From JACZSB01 sp965372015 (lineage in GTDB: Bacteria; Fidelibacterota; Marinisomatia; SCGC-AAA003-L08; TS1B11), in the NCBI GenBank assembly GCA_965372015.1, contig CBDVAP010000028.1:1-27687 (forward strand): 27,687 bases of DNA, in the 5' to 3' direction. Both the position numbers and the translations under genes were made by a program. Position 1 is the stretch's first letter, and each line of letters starts with the position of its first letter. Positions 1 through 7,581 of the stretch are shown piece by piece. The notes below the pieces were generated by a model. It saw nothing but the letters and a program-made list of their open reading frames with translations, had not been told where the DNA came from and searched no databases.

Positions 1-12
1 GTGAAGACTCTG

Positions 13-1197
13 TCACGGTTTCCGGGCATCGATTTCGCCATCCTTCAAGTGTAGAATGTCCTTACACACTAGTGAAAGGAAGTTAAAATCGTGTGAAATC
101 AAAATCAAAGGTCTGGGACCCAGTTCGCATAGCGCCTCACCCAGGAAAACCGCCACATTCTCTGGTGGGAGGCCATAAGTAGGCTCATCCAACAGAACCA
201 CGTCGTATTCACCGGCCAGCAGGGCCGCCGCCAGCACCAGCCGATAGCCGGTCAGCCCATCAGCCCTGGATAAACAGCGGTATGTGGGACTGCTGTCAAG
301 CCAGCGTTTCAATCCGGCGGCCTTAGCGGCCGTCAATTTGCCCAGTGCCGTAAAACGCGCGATAAGATCTTCCGGGGACCGGCCGTGCGTAGGAGTCTCC
401 ACCATTTGCGGCAAGTAACCCCAGGTGGGGGGATTACCCCCAACCCCGTGCAAAACAGCTGCGCCTGCAAACGGGCTCATCCCGGTCAGGCAATCGGCCC
501 AGGTTGATTTTCCCGAGCCGTTCTCGCCACAGATACCAAGCACCTGAAGGCCGCTTAGCTCCAGACTAGGGATGCTCAAGGTGAAGCGGGATTCGGGGAA
601 GGACTTTTTCAACCCCCTAACCACCAGTGTCCAGGGCGCCACGGACGGCAGGCGATCAGGGGGCCCGGCGGAAGGGGTATTACGCGCCACCGGCCGGAAT
701 TTCCCCACAACGAATTCCCACTGAGGCGCACCATTGCGGGCCGACGTCTCCAACAGGCATTTATCATTTCCCGCCAACAACCGGCGTACCTGGCGGATAT
801 TGATCGGGCTGAGGAAATCGAAGCAATTGCGGCCCAACAAAAACCGATGAGGCTGCAAAATACTGACGGTCAGGGCCAGCAGCTGCTGCTCACCACCGGA
901 TAGGGTTTCGGGTTGCTGGTGGGATCGCCCGCTGAAGGTACTGCCATCGATTATCTCAGCCACCCGGCGGGTAAGTTCGGCGCCGGTCAGTCCCTGGTTC
1001 TCCAGGTCGAAAGCTGCTTCCCGCCGGACGCTGTCCGCTACCAGGAAATCGGTGATCCGTTCCGGTAGAACCAGTACTGTTTGGCCTGAATGCTCCAGGG
1101 TGGCCCGCAGAGCCTGGGTCGTCATGGAAGGGTGTGCTAAGTGGTAGAGGCCAGGTGGCAGGTCGTGGGGGCGGTAGCTACTCGCTGAGGATGGCAT
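13..1197 (-). CDS. Fused two-domain ABC ATPase with one intact composite ATP site (ECF-transporter-like)
   Basis: About 394 residues with two ABC nucleotide-binding domains in one chain, the layout of fused energy-coupling-factor ATPases. Domain 1 (about residues 15-150) keeps the signature LSGGEQQ (99-105), but its P-loop region reads AHPSMTTQA where GPNGSGKST is expected, and it lacks a Walker B Asp-Glu. Domain 2 (about 190-394) has Walker A GENGSGKST (214-222), a Q-loop Gln (about 264), Walker B VVLLDEP (337-338 are Asp-Glu) and the switch His (about 369), but its signature is degenerate (SRADGLTGYR). Only one ATP site can therefore be complete: Walker A/B from domain 2 plus LSGGE from domain 1. 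I chose the ATG at 1197 because TAGGA lies 6 bases upstream; an in-frame TTG at 1236 would add 13 residues. It overlaps the end of kdtA by 20 bases. The substrate is unknown. ECF assignment is an inference. Confidence 0.75.
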   Translation of the reverse strand: MPSSASSYRPHDLPPGLYHLAHPSMTTQALRATLEHSGQTVLVLPERITDFLVADSVRREAAFDLENQGLTGAELTRRVAEIIDGSTFSGRSHQQPETLSGGEQQLLALTVSILQPHRFLLGRNCFDFLSPINIRQVRRLLAGNDKCLLETSARNGAPQWEFVVGKFRPVARNTPSAGPPDRLPSVAPWTLVVRGLKKSFPESRFTLSIPSLELSGLQVLGICGENGSGKSTWADCLTGMSPFAGAAVLHGVGGNPPTWGYLPQMVETPTHGRSPEDLIARFTALGKLTAAKAAGLKRWLDSSPTYRCLSRADGLTGYRLVLAAALLAGEYDVVLLDEPTYGLPPENVAVFLGEALCELGPRPLILISHDFNFLSLVCKDILHLKDGEIDARKP

Positions 1198-2452
1198 GCA
1201 AAATCCTACCGGCCGCCCCGAGATTATCCTCGACAACTTTCATGGCGGCTATGCCACCCAGACGGCGGGCCTCATCGTCGTTGATTAACCGGACCAGTTG
1301 GTCGCGAAATTCCTCCACCCCGGCCACCGATACTCCGCCGCCATAATCAAGCAGCTGTTCCGCTTCATGGCTACGGTTGTGGTTGGGACCAAAGATCACT
1401 GGAATACCGGCAATGGCCGGTTCCATCAGGTTGTGTACGCCGCTGCTGAATCCGCCCCCTACGTAGGCCAGGATGCCGCGGTTGTAGGTTTCAGCTAAAT
1501 ACCCCACACCATCGATTATCAGTACCTGGTGGTCTCGGAAACGCCCCAGCCGGCGCCCGAACTTCTCCCAGCTGATCCCGGCCTCAGTCAACTGACGGCT
1601 GATGGCGTCCAACACCTCCGGCTCCGGCTCGTGAGGCGCCCACAGGACGTGCAGAGAGCGATCCTGCTTCAGTAGATCAATTACCACCTGTCCCACAACC
1701 GCGTCGTCCTCTTTGTGGAGACTTCCCAGAACGATAACCCGTTCCCGGGAGTTACGTCTTCCCGAAAAGCCGCTGCTGTTGCGCTCAACAACGCGATCGT
1801 AACGCGGGTTGCCCAGATTTCGAACCACTGTGGCGGACCGCTCCCCTACAATGGCCTTTAACCGGCGATGGTCGGCCTCCGAGACAGTGTAAACCTGCCT
1901 GATGGCCCCAAAGAGATATTTGTAGAAATTGGATACTACCGGCCACTGCTTGGAACTACCCGGCACGATCCGGGCGGCAAAGAGTGTCGATGGGATACCC
2001 TGCTGGTGGCAGGTCCAGATCATGTTGGGCCACAGATCATAACTGGCGATCACCACCCGGTGGGGACGCAGGATCTTCAGCAGTCGCCGCATTATCCAGG
2101 GAAAGTCCAGCGGTAGATAGAACTTGAAATCCACCGCGTCGTGGCTAAAATTCTCATAGCCCGAAGGTGAGAAAAAGCTCACTACGATGATCGCCGCCGG
2201 GGAAACCTCCCGCAGTCCTTCAATTACCGGTCGACTCTGTTCGTATTCTCCGTGCGAAGCGACATGAAACCAGTAGAGCAGCCCGTCCGGGTTGTGATGT
2301 CCTGCCCGGAATTCGGCCACCCGCTGAACAGTTCGCCGCCGGCCCCGTAATCCCCGCCGTATCTTACGGTGAAAAGGTACCAGGGCATAAGCAGTCAGCA
2401 CCATTAAAGGTAGCACGAACAAGTTATAAACCAGCCGCCAGAACCAGAACAT
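1178..2452 (-). CDS. kdtA: 3-deoxy-D-manno-octulosonic acid (Kdo) transferase
   Basis: Transfers Kdo from CMP-Kdo to lipid IVA at the inner face of the cytoplasmic membrane, the first step of lipopolysaccharide core assembly. The 424-residue protein starts with a hydrophobic anchor (residues 1-25), then the GT-B N-domain with HVASHGEYEQSRP, which contains the conserved catalytic-type Glu (about 69). The C-domain carries YVGGGFSSGVHNLMEP and GPNHNRSHEAEQLL, the usual nucleotide-sugar-binding region. Length fits the family. The ATG at 2452 shares its A with the TGA of the upstream heptosyltransferase (TGATG), so translation is probably coupled. A longer upstream reading frame exists but lies inside the neighbouring gene and precedes the conserved anchor. 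Whether it adds one or more Kdo residues cannot be read from sequence. Confidence 0.92.
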   Translation of the reverse strand: MFWFWRLVYNLFVLPLMVLTAYALVPFHRKIRRGLRGRRRTVQRVAEFRAGHHNPDGLLYWFHVASHGEYEQSRPVIEGLREVSPAAIIVVSFFSPSGYENFSHDAVDFKFYLPLDFPWIMRRLLKILRPHRVVIASYDLWPNMIWTCHQQGIPSTLFAARIVPGSSKQWPVVSNFYKYLFGAIRQVYTVSEADHRRLKAIVGERSATVVRNLGNPRYDRVVERNSSGFSGRRNSRERVIVLGSLHKEDDAVVGQVVIDLLKQDRSLHVLWAPHEPEPEVLDAISRQLTEAGISWEKFGRRLGRFRDHQVLIIDGVGYLAETYNRGILAYVGGGFSSGVHNLMEPAIAGIPVIFGPNHNRSHEAEQLLDYGGGVSVAGVEEFRDQLVRLINDDEARRLGGIAAMKVVEDNLGAAGRILHAILSE

Positions 2453-3459
2453 CACGCCAGACCCAATAGTTGATCTATACTGTCGCCCACCGCCTGGGCC
2501 GTTATGCTGGTGAGACATAACTGCTCCTGCCGATAACAGGGGCGTTTGCCATTCTGGCTGCAGGGCCGGCACCACAGGCGGGTTTCATGCCGCACTGAAG
2601 CGGGATGGTGGCAGCGGGCGCCGGTCTCAGTGGAAGTGGGTCCCAGGATTAATACTACCGGACGCCCCAGGGCCTCGGCAGCGTGCATTAACCCGGTATC
2701 GGAACCCACTGCCAGCCGGCCTCCCGCCAGGACGGCCAGGGCCTGTTCCAAATCGGTCCGGCCCCTCAGGTTGACTGCCCGGCCATCCCCTAAACCATCA
2801 GCAATAGCGTTGCAGATGGCATCGGCCTCGCCTCCCAGTAGAACCACCTGAGGAATGGACCCCGTCGGGCGGCTGTTGAATAACTCGATATAACTTTCAA
2901 TGAGCCACGATTTCTGCGGCCAGGCTGCGCCGGGAATACAGACCAGGTATTCATCGGCAAGGTTGAATGCCACCTGGGCTGCGGTTACCCGGTCGGCGGC
3001 GCACTGCATGCGGGGCGCAGTGGGAGCCGAGGCCTCCAGGCCTGCGTAACGCAGGTACTCCCGCACAACCGAAAAGTCCTTCGAAAAACGGTTTAAATGC
3101 AGGTAAAACAACAGCCACCGCTTCAGGCGAGGCTTTTGGTAACGTCTCAGGCTGCTACCCTTAAAGGCCCGCCTGAGTACCTTGCTGCGCAGTGAATCAT
3201 GCAGGTCGATCACCAGGTCATACCCTTTAGACGCCAACCGCCGCGAATAGGCCGGCAACTCCCGGGCGGTAATCGTAGGTGGAAATGCCAGGATCTCATC
3301 CGGGCGATGTTCGAAGTGGGCCACCAGGGGCGCGAATCGTTCCAGTACCAGATAGTCTATGTTATACTCCGGGTATTTTTCAGTCAAGGCGGCCACTACC
3401 GGCTCGGTAAGGACGATATCTCCCAACGAGCTGAACCGCACCACCAGCAGCCGCCCCAC
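2452..3459 (-). CDS. GT9-family heptosyltransferase-like glycosyltransferase
   Basis: 335 residues of the glycosyltransferase family 9 (WaaC/WaaF/WaaQ type), which adds ADP-heptose to the Kdo or heptose of the LPS inner core in the cytoplasm. The N-terminus MGRLLVVRFSSLGDIVLTEP is the classic family start. The C-domain has GSDTGLMHAAEALGRPVVLILGP with the SD-TG-MH nucleotide-sugar motif, followed by a Cys-rich tail (CRPC, a further C-x8-C region) seen in many members. The start is GTG at 3459, two bases after the TAG of the polyprenyl synthase. The stop overlaps the kdtA start. Its position next to kdtA supports an inner-core role. Whether it is heptosyltransferase I, II or III cannot be decided here. 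Confidence 0.88.
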   Translation of the reverse strand: MGRLLVVRFSSLGDIVLTEPVVAALTEKYPEYNIDYLVLERFAPLVAHFEHRPDEILAFPPTITARELPAYSRRLASKGYDLVIDLHDSLRSKVLRRAFKGSSLRRYQKPRLKRWLLFYLHLNRFSKDFSVVREYLRYAGLEASAPTAPRMQCAADRVTAAQVAFNLADEYLVCIPGAAWPQKSWLIESYIELFNSRPTGSIPQVVLLGGEADAICNAIADGLGDGRAVNLRGRTDLEQALAVLAGGRLAVGSDTGLMHAAEALGRPVVLILGPTSTETGARCHHPASVRHETRLWCRPCSQNGKRPCYRQEQLCLTSITAQAVGDSIDQLLGLA

Positions 3460-3461
3460 GG

Positions 3462-4439
3462 CTACCAGGATCGTTGCAGGTTGAAACTTACCACATTAGT
3501 CAGCGCGGTTTTATATTCGGAATCGGGAAAGCGGGTCAGCGCCTGCAAGGCTGTCCGCCCAAAATGGCCGATCCGGGCCTGGGCATACTCCAGACCGCCC
3601 CGCTCTTCGATCTCCCCCTTCAACTGGGCTATTCGGCCCCGGCGGGCGTGTCCCTTAAGGGAGCGCAAATATATGCGGCGCTGGGCAGGCGTTAGCTGTT
3701 TGAGAGTATAGATCAGCGGCAGGGTGCGCACGTTTCGCTTCACATCGAAGGTCACCGGCTTGCCCACGGTCGATTGATCACCCACCAGGTCAAACAGATC
3801 ATCCTTGATCTGGAAAGCGATGCCCAGGTTCTCGCCGAATTCGCGCAGGGCCTCACTGTCGGCCTGTTTTTCGGAGACCGTTATGGCGCCCAGTTCGCAA
3901 GCCGCGGCAAACAAGCTGGCAGTCTTATCCCGCACCATGCGGTAATAGACTTCCTCGGTCATGCCTCCCACCAGGGCTTTCTCCAGTTGCAAAATTTCGC
4001 CGCTGCTGAGGCGCTCGGCAGTTAATGACAGCACCTCCAACGCCCGAAAATTCTTCAGGCCGATCATATTGCTCAGGGCCTTGGATAGAAAGTAATCGCC
4101 GATCAGGACCGCCTTTTTATTATTGAAGACTCGCCGGATTGAGGGCCAGTTCCGGCGTAGATTCGAATCATCTACTACGTCGTCGTGGATCAGGGTGGCG
4201 ATATGCAGGATCTCCACCAGAGCAGCTGCTTTCAGACTGTTGAGATTGGGTTGGCCGGCAACCCGGGCTGAGAGGATGGTGAGGATCGGCCGCAAGTGCT
4301 TACCACGGTTGCGCAGCACATAGCGCACCATCGTATTCACCAGCCTGACCTCGGACTGAAGGGCGTTTTCGAACTCTTGTTGAAAGAGTTTGAGATCATC
4401 TACAATGGGAGCGACTATGTCGCTGAGGCGCACTTGCAT
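3462..4439 (-). CDS. Long-chain trans-polyprenyl diphosphate synthase
   Basis: 325 residues, the usual length for octaprenyl/heptaprenyl-type synthases. These condense isopentenyl diphosphate onto an allylic diphosphate to make the side chain of quinones. The first aspartate-rich motif is DDVVD (86-90) and the second is DDLFD (213-217), followed by a GK-T-D region and TLPLIYTL. The residue five before the first motif is Ala (81), a small residue as expected in long-chain enzymes where the elongation pocket stays open. ATG at 4439. It lies 31 bases after tatC and two bases before the heptosyltransferase, so it sits in the same transcription unit as envelope genes. Exact product length (C35 to C45) is not predictable with confidence. 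Confidence 0.9.
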   Translation of the reverse strand: MQVRLSDIVAPIVDDLKLFQQEFENALQSEVRLVNTMVRYVLRNRGKHLRPILTILSARVAGQPNLNSLKAAALVEILHIATLIHDDVVDDSNLRRNWPSIRRVFNNKKAVLIGDYFLSKALSNMIGLKNFRALEVLSLTAERLSSGEILQLEKALVGGMTEEVYYRMVRDKTASLFAAACELGAITVSEKQADSEALREFGENLGIAFQIKDDLFDLVGDQSTVGKPVTFDVKRNVRTLPLIYTLKQLTPAQRRIYLRSLKGHARRGRIAQLKGEIEERGGLEYAQARIGHFGRTALQALTRFPDSEYKTALTNVVSFNLQRSW

Positions 4440-4470
4440 CGTAAAAACTTAACGGCGCAACCGTATCAAA

Positions 4471-5202
4471 TCAAGAATAGTCGGGCTTTGAGAATACGCG
4501 GGAGATTAGTATAGAGAACTCGTAAAGACCCAGCAACGGCACCGTCATTAACACCTGGCTCAGGGGATCAGGTGGGGTGAGAATAGCCGAGAATATCAGT
4601 ATTCCCACCAGTGCATAGCGACGGTAGTGGCGCAGGAACGCAGGCGTCAGCAAGCCGATGCGCGTGAGTATGAACGATACTACCGGCAGCTGAAAAACCA
4701 TTCCGGCGGCGATCAACATCCAGGCTGTGTATCCTAAGTAGGCGTGGATACTGAAGTTGTTCTCGACCAAATCCCCCCCCAGGGAAGTAAAAAAACGCAG
4801 GCTGAACGGCAACATCACCAGATAACCGAAAGTGACCCCCGCCAGGAAAAACAGTGAGCCGAAAAGGACGATGGACAAAGTGAGTATCCTGGAGGAGCGG
4901 CCCACCGCCGGGGCCACAAAGCGCCACAGCTGGTAGATCAACACCGGACTGGCCAGCACCAACCCAACCAATAAGCTGGCGATCAGCTGGACCATGAACA
5001 TATCCGAAACCTTGAGGGCCTGCAACACTACCGGTTCATCCAACGACAGCGCCGGAGCGGTCAGAAAGGCGATGATCAGGTCGGCGTTGATAAAAGCCGC
5101 TATGGCAAATAACACGATAGCACCCAGCATCTTCAGAATCCGCCAGCGCAACTCCTCCAGATGCTCAAGAAAGGTCATCTCATTGGGTGCGGGTTTGATC
5201 AA
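4471..5202 (-). CDS. tatC: Twin-arginine translocase subunit TatC, divergent
   Basis: Integral membrane receptor for folded Tat substrates. 243 residues with six predicted membrane segments and the N-terminal family motif FLEHLEELRWRI, which retains the Glu equivalent to E. coli Glu15. Two other functional acidic positions differ by my manual alignment. The cytoplasmic loop motif APALYKHERR of E. coli reads APAVGRSSRI here, so Glu103 is Ser. The FEVPV motif reads FQLPV, so Glu170 is Gln, as in chloroplast TatC. The start is TTG at 5202 with GAGGGAG upstream at good spacing; it overlaps the meaB stop (TTGA). ATG at 5178 is the alternative but has no ribosome-binding site. No tatA or tatB is in the window. 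Confidence 0.9.
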   Translation of the reverse strand: MIKPAPNEMTFLEHLEELRWRILKMLGAIVLFAIAAFINADLIIAFLTAPALSLDEPVVLQALKVSDMFMVQLIASLLVGLVLASPVLIYQLWRFVAPAVGRSSRILTLSIVLFGSLFFLAGVTFGYLVMLPFSLRFFTSLGGDLVENNFSIHAYLGYTAWMLIAAGMVFQLPVVSFILTRIGLLTPAFLRHYRRYALVGILIFSAILTPPDPLSQVLMTVPLLGLYEFSILISRVFSKPDYS

Positions 5203-6119
5203 GTCTCCCTCACGATTAGGCGTGAAAGTTCATAGGGCGACATATTATCCAGTTCCCGCTCGAGTACTTCCCGGCGGGCGGCGGTCCAGAAAGTGGCTAT
5301 GGCTTCCCGGTCCACCAACCGTTCCACCTGCTGTCGGGCTCGTTGCCTTCTTTTATCGGCTTGCCGGCCGGTACTTAGCAGGTGTTCCCTATGGCGCAGC
5401 AGGTTAGTATACAGCTCTTCGACGCCCTCCCCGCTCGTGGCGCAGGTCTCAGTTACCAGTGGACGCCACTGGCTACGGTCTTCTTTGAGTTCCAGCAGTT
5501 GCTCCAACAGCAACCGTAACTTACCGGACCCAGCACGGTCCGATTTGTTTACCACGAACAGATCGGCGATTTCGATGATCCCGGCCTTCATCATCTGAAT
5601 CTCGTCGCCCGATTCCGGCACCAGCACCACCAGGGTGGTGTCGACAGCTTGCATTACGTCCAATTCAATCTGGCCTACACCGACGGTTTCAAAAAGTAAA
5701 ACCTGGAACCCGGCCGCCTCTACTGCGTCCCCTACTTCCTGGCTGCGAGCGGCCAGCCCCCCGGAGACTCCCCGGGTGGCCATGCTGCGGATATAGATTC
5801 CCTTATCACTGTATAGGTCGCTCATTCGCAGGCGGTCGCCCAAAAAAGCGCCCCCGCTGAAGGGGCTGGTAGGGTCGACAGTGATAATCCCCACCCGGTT
5901 GCCGTCGGCGCGGTACCGCTTGGCCAACCGGTCGGCCAAGGTGCTTTTACCGGCGCCCGTGGGTCCGGTAATCCCCAGGCGGTATGCTTCCCCGCTATAA
6001 GGATGAAGTTCCTCCAGCAGCCCGGCGGAATGGTGGGATTCGTTCTCAATCAGGCTGATTACTCTCGCCAGTGCCCGGAACGAACCCGCCAAGAGTTCTG
6101 GGACCAGTTTGTCATTCAT
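5199..6119 (-). CDS. meaB: MeaB/ArgK-family GTPase (cobalamin-mutase chaperone type)
   Basis: 306-residue G3E P-loop GTPase. Walker A is GPTGAGKS (52-59), followed by VDPTSPFSGGAFLGDR (81-96), the ETVGVGQ switch II-like motif (144-150) and NKSD (191-194) for guanine recognition. MeaB protects and reloads adenosylcobalamin-dependent methylmalonyl-CoA mutase or related mutases. No mutase gene is present here, so the client enzyme is encoded elsewhere or unknown. ATG at 6119, 42 bases after the crp/fnr stop, and its TGA overlaps the TTG of tatC, which suggests one transcript. Length is typical. Confidence 0.9.
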   Translation of the reverse strand: MNDKLVPELLAGSFRALARVISLIENESHHSAGLLEELHPYSGEAYRLGITGPTGAGKSTLADRLAKRYRADGNRVGIITVDPTSPFSGGAFLGDRLRMSDLYSDKGIYIRSMATRGVSGGLAARSQEVGDAVEAAGFQVLLFETVGVGQIELDVMQAVDTTLVVLVPESGDEIQMMKAGIIEIADLFVVNKSDRAGSGKLRLLLEQLLELKEDRSQWRPLVTETCATSGEGVEELYTNLLRHREHLLSTGRQADKRRQRARQQVERLVDREAIATFWTAARREVLERELDNMSPYELSRLIVRET

Positions 6120-6161
6120 CGGGCGCTAAGGGATGTGCAGTTACGGCTGCGGACGGGAAGG

Positions 6162-6851
6162 TTACCCGAAAATACGAGTAAAGGTGGAGTAATCGTTAAT
6201 AGTGAGCCGGCGCCCTTCCCGCTTAAGCAGTCCCTTGGCCTCCAGGCTCTTCAGCATCCGAGAAACCGTTTCGCGACTGGTCCCGGCCATATTGGCGATA
6301 TCCTGTTGGAACGGCAGCTTGTTGACAATCACCTTCCCCATTTTGAAAACACCCATATCCTCGGCAATCCGGTTCAGGGTAATTCCAATGCGGTGCTCGG
6401 CATCGGATAGGGACAGTGATTTGATCTGCTGGTCGGATTTGCGTAAACGCAGCGTCATTTCCCGCAGCAGCTGGATGGAGATAGACGGGAAGCGATTTAA
6501 CACATCCAGAAAATCGCGGCGGTTCAGGGTGTAAAGGACTGTATCCTCCAAGGCCAGTACGTTGGCTGAGCGTCCTTGGCCGTCAAGCAGTGCCATCTCA
6601 CCGAAAAATTCCGCTGAACCTAAAATAGCCAGTATCACCTCCCGGCCTTCCTCGTTGAGCCTGGTGATTTTCACGCTACCGGTTTCGATTATGAAAAGGG
6701 TGTCGGCCGAGGCCTCTTCGAGCACAATCATGGTGCCCTTATTGTAGGTCCGGCGGACAGTCATCTGCATGATGACATCCAAATCGACATCCTTAAGTTC
6801 ACTGAAAAGCGGGACTTCGCGCAGGATACTGACTTCAGGAATGGAGGCCAT
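6162..6851 (-). CDS. Crp/Fnr-family transcription regulator
   Basis: 229 residues. The N-terminal cyclic-nucleotide-binding beta-roll ends in the phosphate-binding cassette FGEMALLDGQGRSANV (about 83-98), which keeps the Glu and the Arg-Ser pair that hold cAMP in E. coli Crp. A dimerisation helix follows, then the winged helix-turn-helix QQDIANMAGTSRETVSRML (172-190), whose recognition helix SRETVSR closely resembles that of Crp. No Fnr-type N-terminal cysteine cluster is present, so a nucleotide ligand is more likely than an iron-sulfur sensor. ATG at 6851. It is divergent from rpsT and leads the meaB-tatC-lipopolysaccharide run. I see no clear TGTGA-N6-TCACA site in the intergenic region. 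Confidence 0.9.
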   Translation of the reverse strand: MASIPEVSILREVPLFSELKDVDLDVIMQMTVRRTYNKGTMIVLEEASADTLFIIETGSVKITRLNEEGREVILAILGSAEFFGEMALLDGQGRSANVLALEDTVLYTLNRRDFLDVLNRFPSISIQLLREMTLRLRKSDQQIKSLSLSDAEHRIGITLNRIAEDMGVFKMGKVIVNKLPFQQDIANMAGTSRETVSRMLKSLEAKGLLKREGRRLTINDYSTFTRIFG

Positions 6852-6888
6852 GGCGGCAACTTAGGCTGGAAAATCCCCCCAGGCAAAC

Positions 6889-6917
6889 TTTATCGCAAGG
6901 CACGATTGCCCGTCCAA
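6889..6917 (-). promoter_or_regulatory. Predicted sigma70-type promoter for crp/fnr
   Basis: On the minus strand, TTGGAC (6917-6912) and GATAAA (6894-6889) are separated by exactly 17 bases. Each box matches the consensus at 4 of 6 positions. The -35 box abuts the -35 box of the proposed divergent rpsT promoter with no base between them. This is a pattern match only. Confidence 0.4.
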
Positions 6918-6934
6918 CGGTTCATGCTTAAATT
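6906..6934 (+). promoter_or_regulatory. Predicted sigma70-type promoter for rpsT
   Basis: TTGCCC (6906-6911) and TAAATT (6929-6934) with exactly 17 bases between, each 4 of 6 to consensus. Transcription would start near 6941, inside the dyad at 6932-6960. The promoter and a full-length leader hairpin are therefore mutually exclusive readings of this stretch. Confidence 0.35.
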
Positions 6935-6960
6935 GCGCTCCTTAAATCAGGAGGCGCAAT
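6932..6960 (+). promoter_or_regulatory. Inverted repeat covering the rpsT Shine-Dalgarno sequence
   Basis: ATTGCGC (6932-6938) pairs with GCGCAAT (6954-6960), and TCC (6939-6941) pairs with GGA (6950-6952), leaving one bulged G and the loop TTAAATCA. The 3' arm contains AGGAGG (6949-6954), the ribosome-binding site of rpsT. In RNA this would hide the site; in DNA it is an operator-like dyad at the promoter. The AGGAGG lies 14 bases from the ATG, which is unusually far; an in-frame TAA at 6960-6962 excludes an earlier start. Confidence 0.5.
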
Positions 6961-6968
6961 AACCGAGA

Positions 6969-7229
6969 ATGGATCGACATAGCTCAACCATCAAACGTCA
7001 CCGGCAATCGCTTAAGCGCCGGGCACATAATCGTGCTCTGCGCTCCAGGGTAAATACTCACATCAAAAACGTAGAAGAGGCCACTACCAAAGAAGCGGCC
7101 GAGGCCGGCCTGCACAGTGCCTTAAAATATATCGATAAATCGGCGCATAAGAATATAACCCATCCCAATAGAGCGGCCCGGCTCAAATCACGCCTCACCC
7201 GCCTGGTGGCCACCCGCTTCGCCTCCTGA
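6969..7229 (+). CDS. rpsT: 30S ribosomal protein S20
   Basis: 86 residues, very basic, almost entirely helical. The N-terminus (HSSTIKRHRQSLKRRAHNRALRSR) and the C-terminal AHKNITHPNRAARLKSRL are the S20 hallmarks. S20 binds 16S rRNA early in assembly of the small subunit. It is the only plus-strand gene in the window. Start ATG at 6969 is the only possibility since a stop codon lies just upstream in frame. In E. coli S20 represses its own translation, which makes the dyad over its ribosome-binding site of interest. Confidence 0.95.
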   Translation: MDRHSSTIKRHRQSLKRRAHNRALRSRVNTHIKNVEEATTKEAAEAGLHSALKYIDKSAHKNITHPNRAARLKSRLTRLVATRFAS

Positions 7230-7232
7230 GTC

Positions 7233-7253
7233 GTCAGCGGTCAGCCATCAGCA
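7233..7253. repeat. Three phased heptads RTCAGCN after rpsT
   Basis: GTCAGCG, GTCAGCC and ATCAGCA follow each other without gaps three bases after the rpsT stop. The unit length is the same as that of the ACTTGAG-type heptads near ridA, but the sequence differs. Confidence 0.5.
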
Positions 7254-7255
7254 TT

Positions 7256-7277
7256 GGGGCATAACGCGTTATGCCCC
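7256..7277. repeat. Perfect 22-bp palindrome
   Basis: GGGGCATAACGCGTTATGCCCC is fully self-complementary. It lies 27 bases after the rpsT stop. It could act as a hairpin but has no T-tract after it, so a classical intrinsic terminator is unlikely. The form (GGGGC...GCCCC with flanking TA) resembles palindromes dispersed between genes in many environmental genomes. Confidence 0.65.
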
Positions 7278-7410
7278 TACCGCAACAAAACCCAAGCCAC
7301 CGCCTATGGGTGGGGAACAGCGCCGAAGGGTTCTGGTTCCCGGTTTCCTTCTTCCTTGGCGTCCTGAGGCCCGTCCGAAGGTGGGCTTTTCGGTTATTCT
7401 TTCCTCTTTC

Positions 7411-7432
7411 CTGCTACTGCCCTGCTACTGCC
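7411..7432 (-). repeat. Two exact 11-bp units, inverted relative to the 7736-7823 array
   Basis: CTGCTACTGCC occurs twice in tandem. Read on the minus strand the phase GGGCAGTAGCA appears, which matches the GGGYATTAGCT consensus of the downstream array at 9 of 11 positions. It is therefore probably the same family in the opposite orientation. Confidence 0.55.
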
Positions 7433-7534
7433 ACAACCCCGCCCCGTTGGTGAGCTTGGCGCACCAGGCGAACGACGGCACCTTATAAAATCCCTATATT
7501 CCCCCGCTCTTTGAAAATCGAGTCGATGCTCTTT

Positions 7535-7581
7535 CCCTCGCCTTCAGGAGAGGGACCTCGCGAAGCGAGAAGGGTGAGGTT
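7535..7581. repeat. Compound palindromic repeat
   Basis: CCCTC (7535-7539) pairs with GAGGG (7550-7554), followed directly by CTCGC-GAA-GCGAG (7557-7569) and GGGTGAGG. This arrangement is typical of dispersed intergenic palindromic repeats. Confidence 0.5.
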
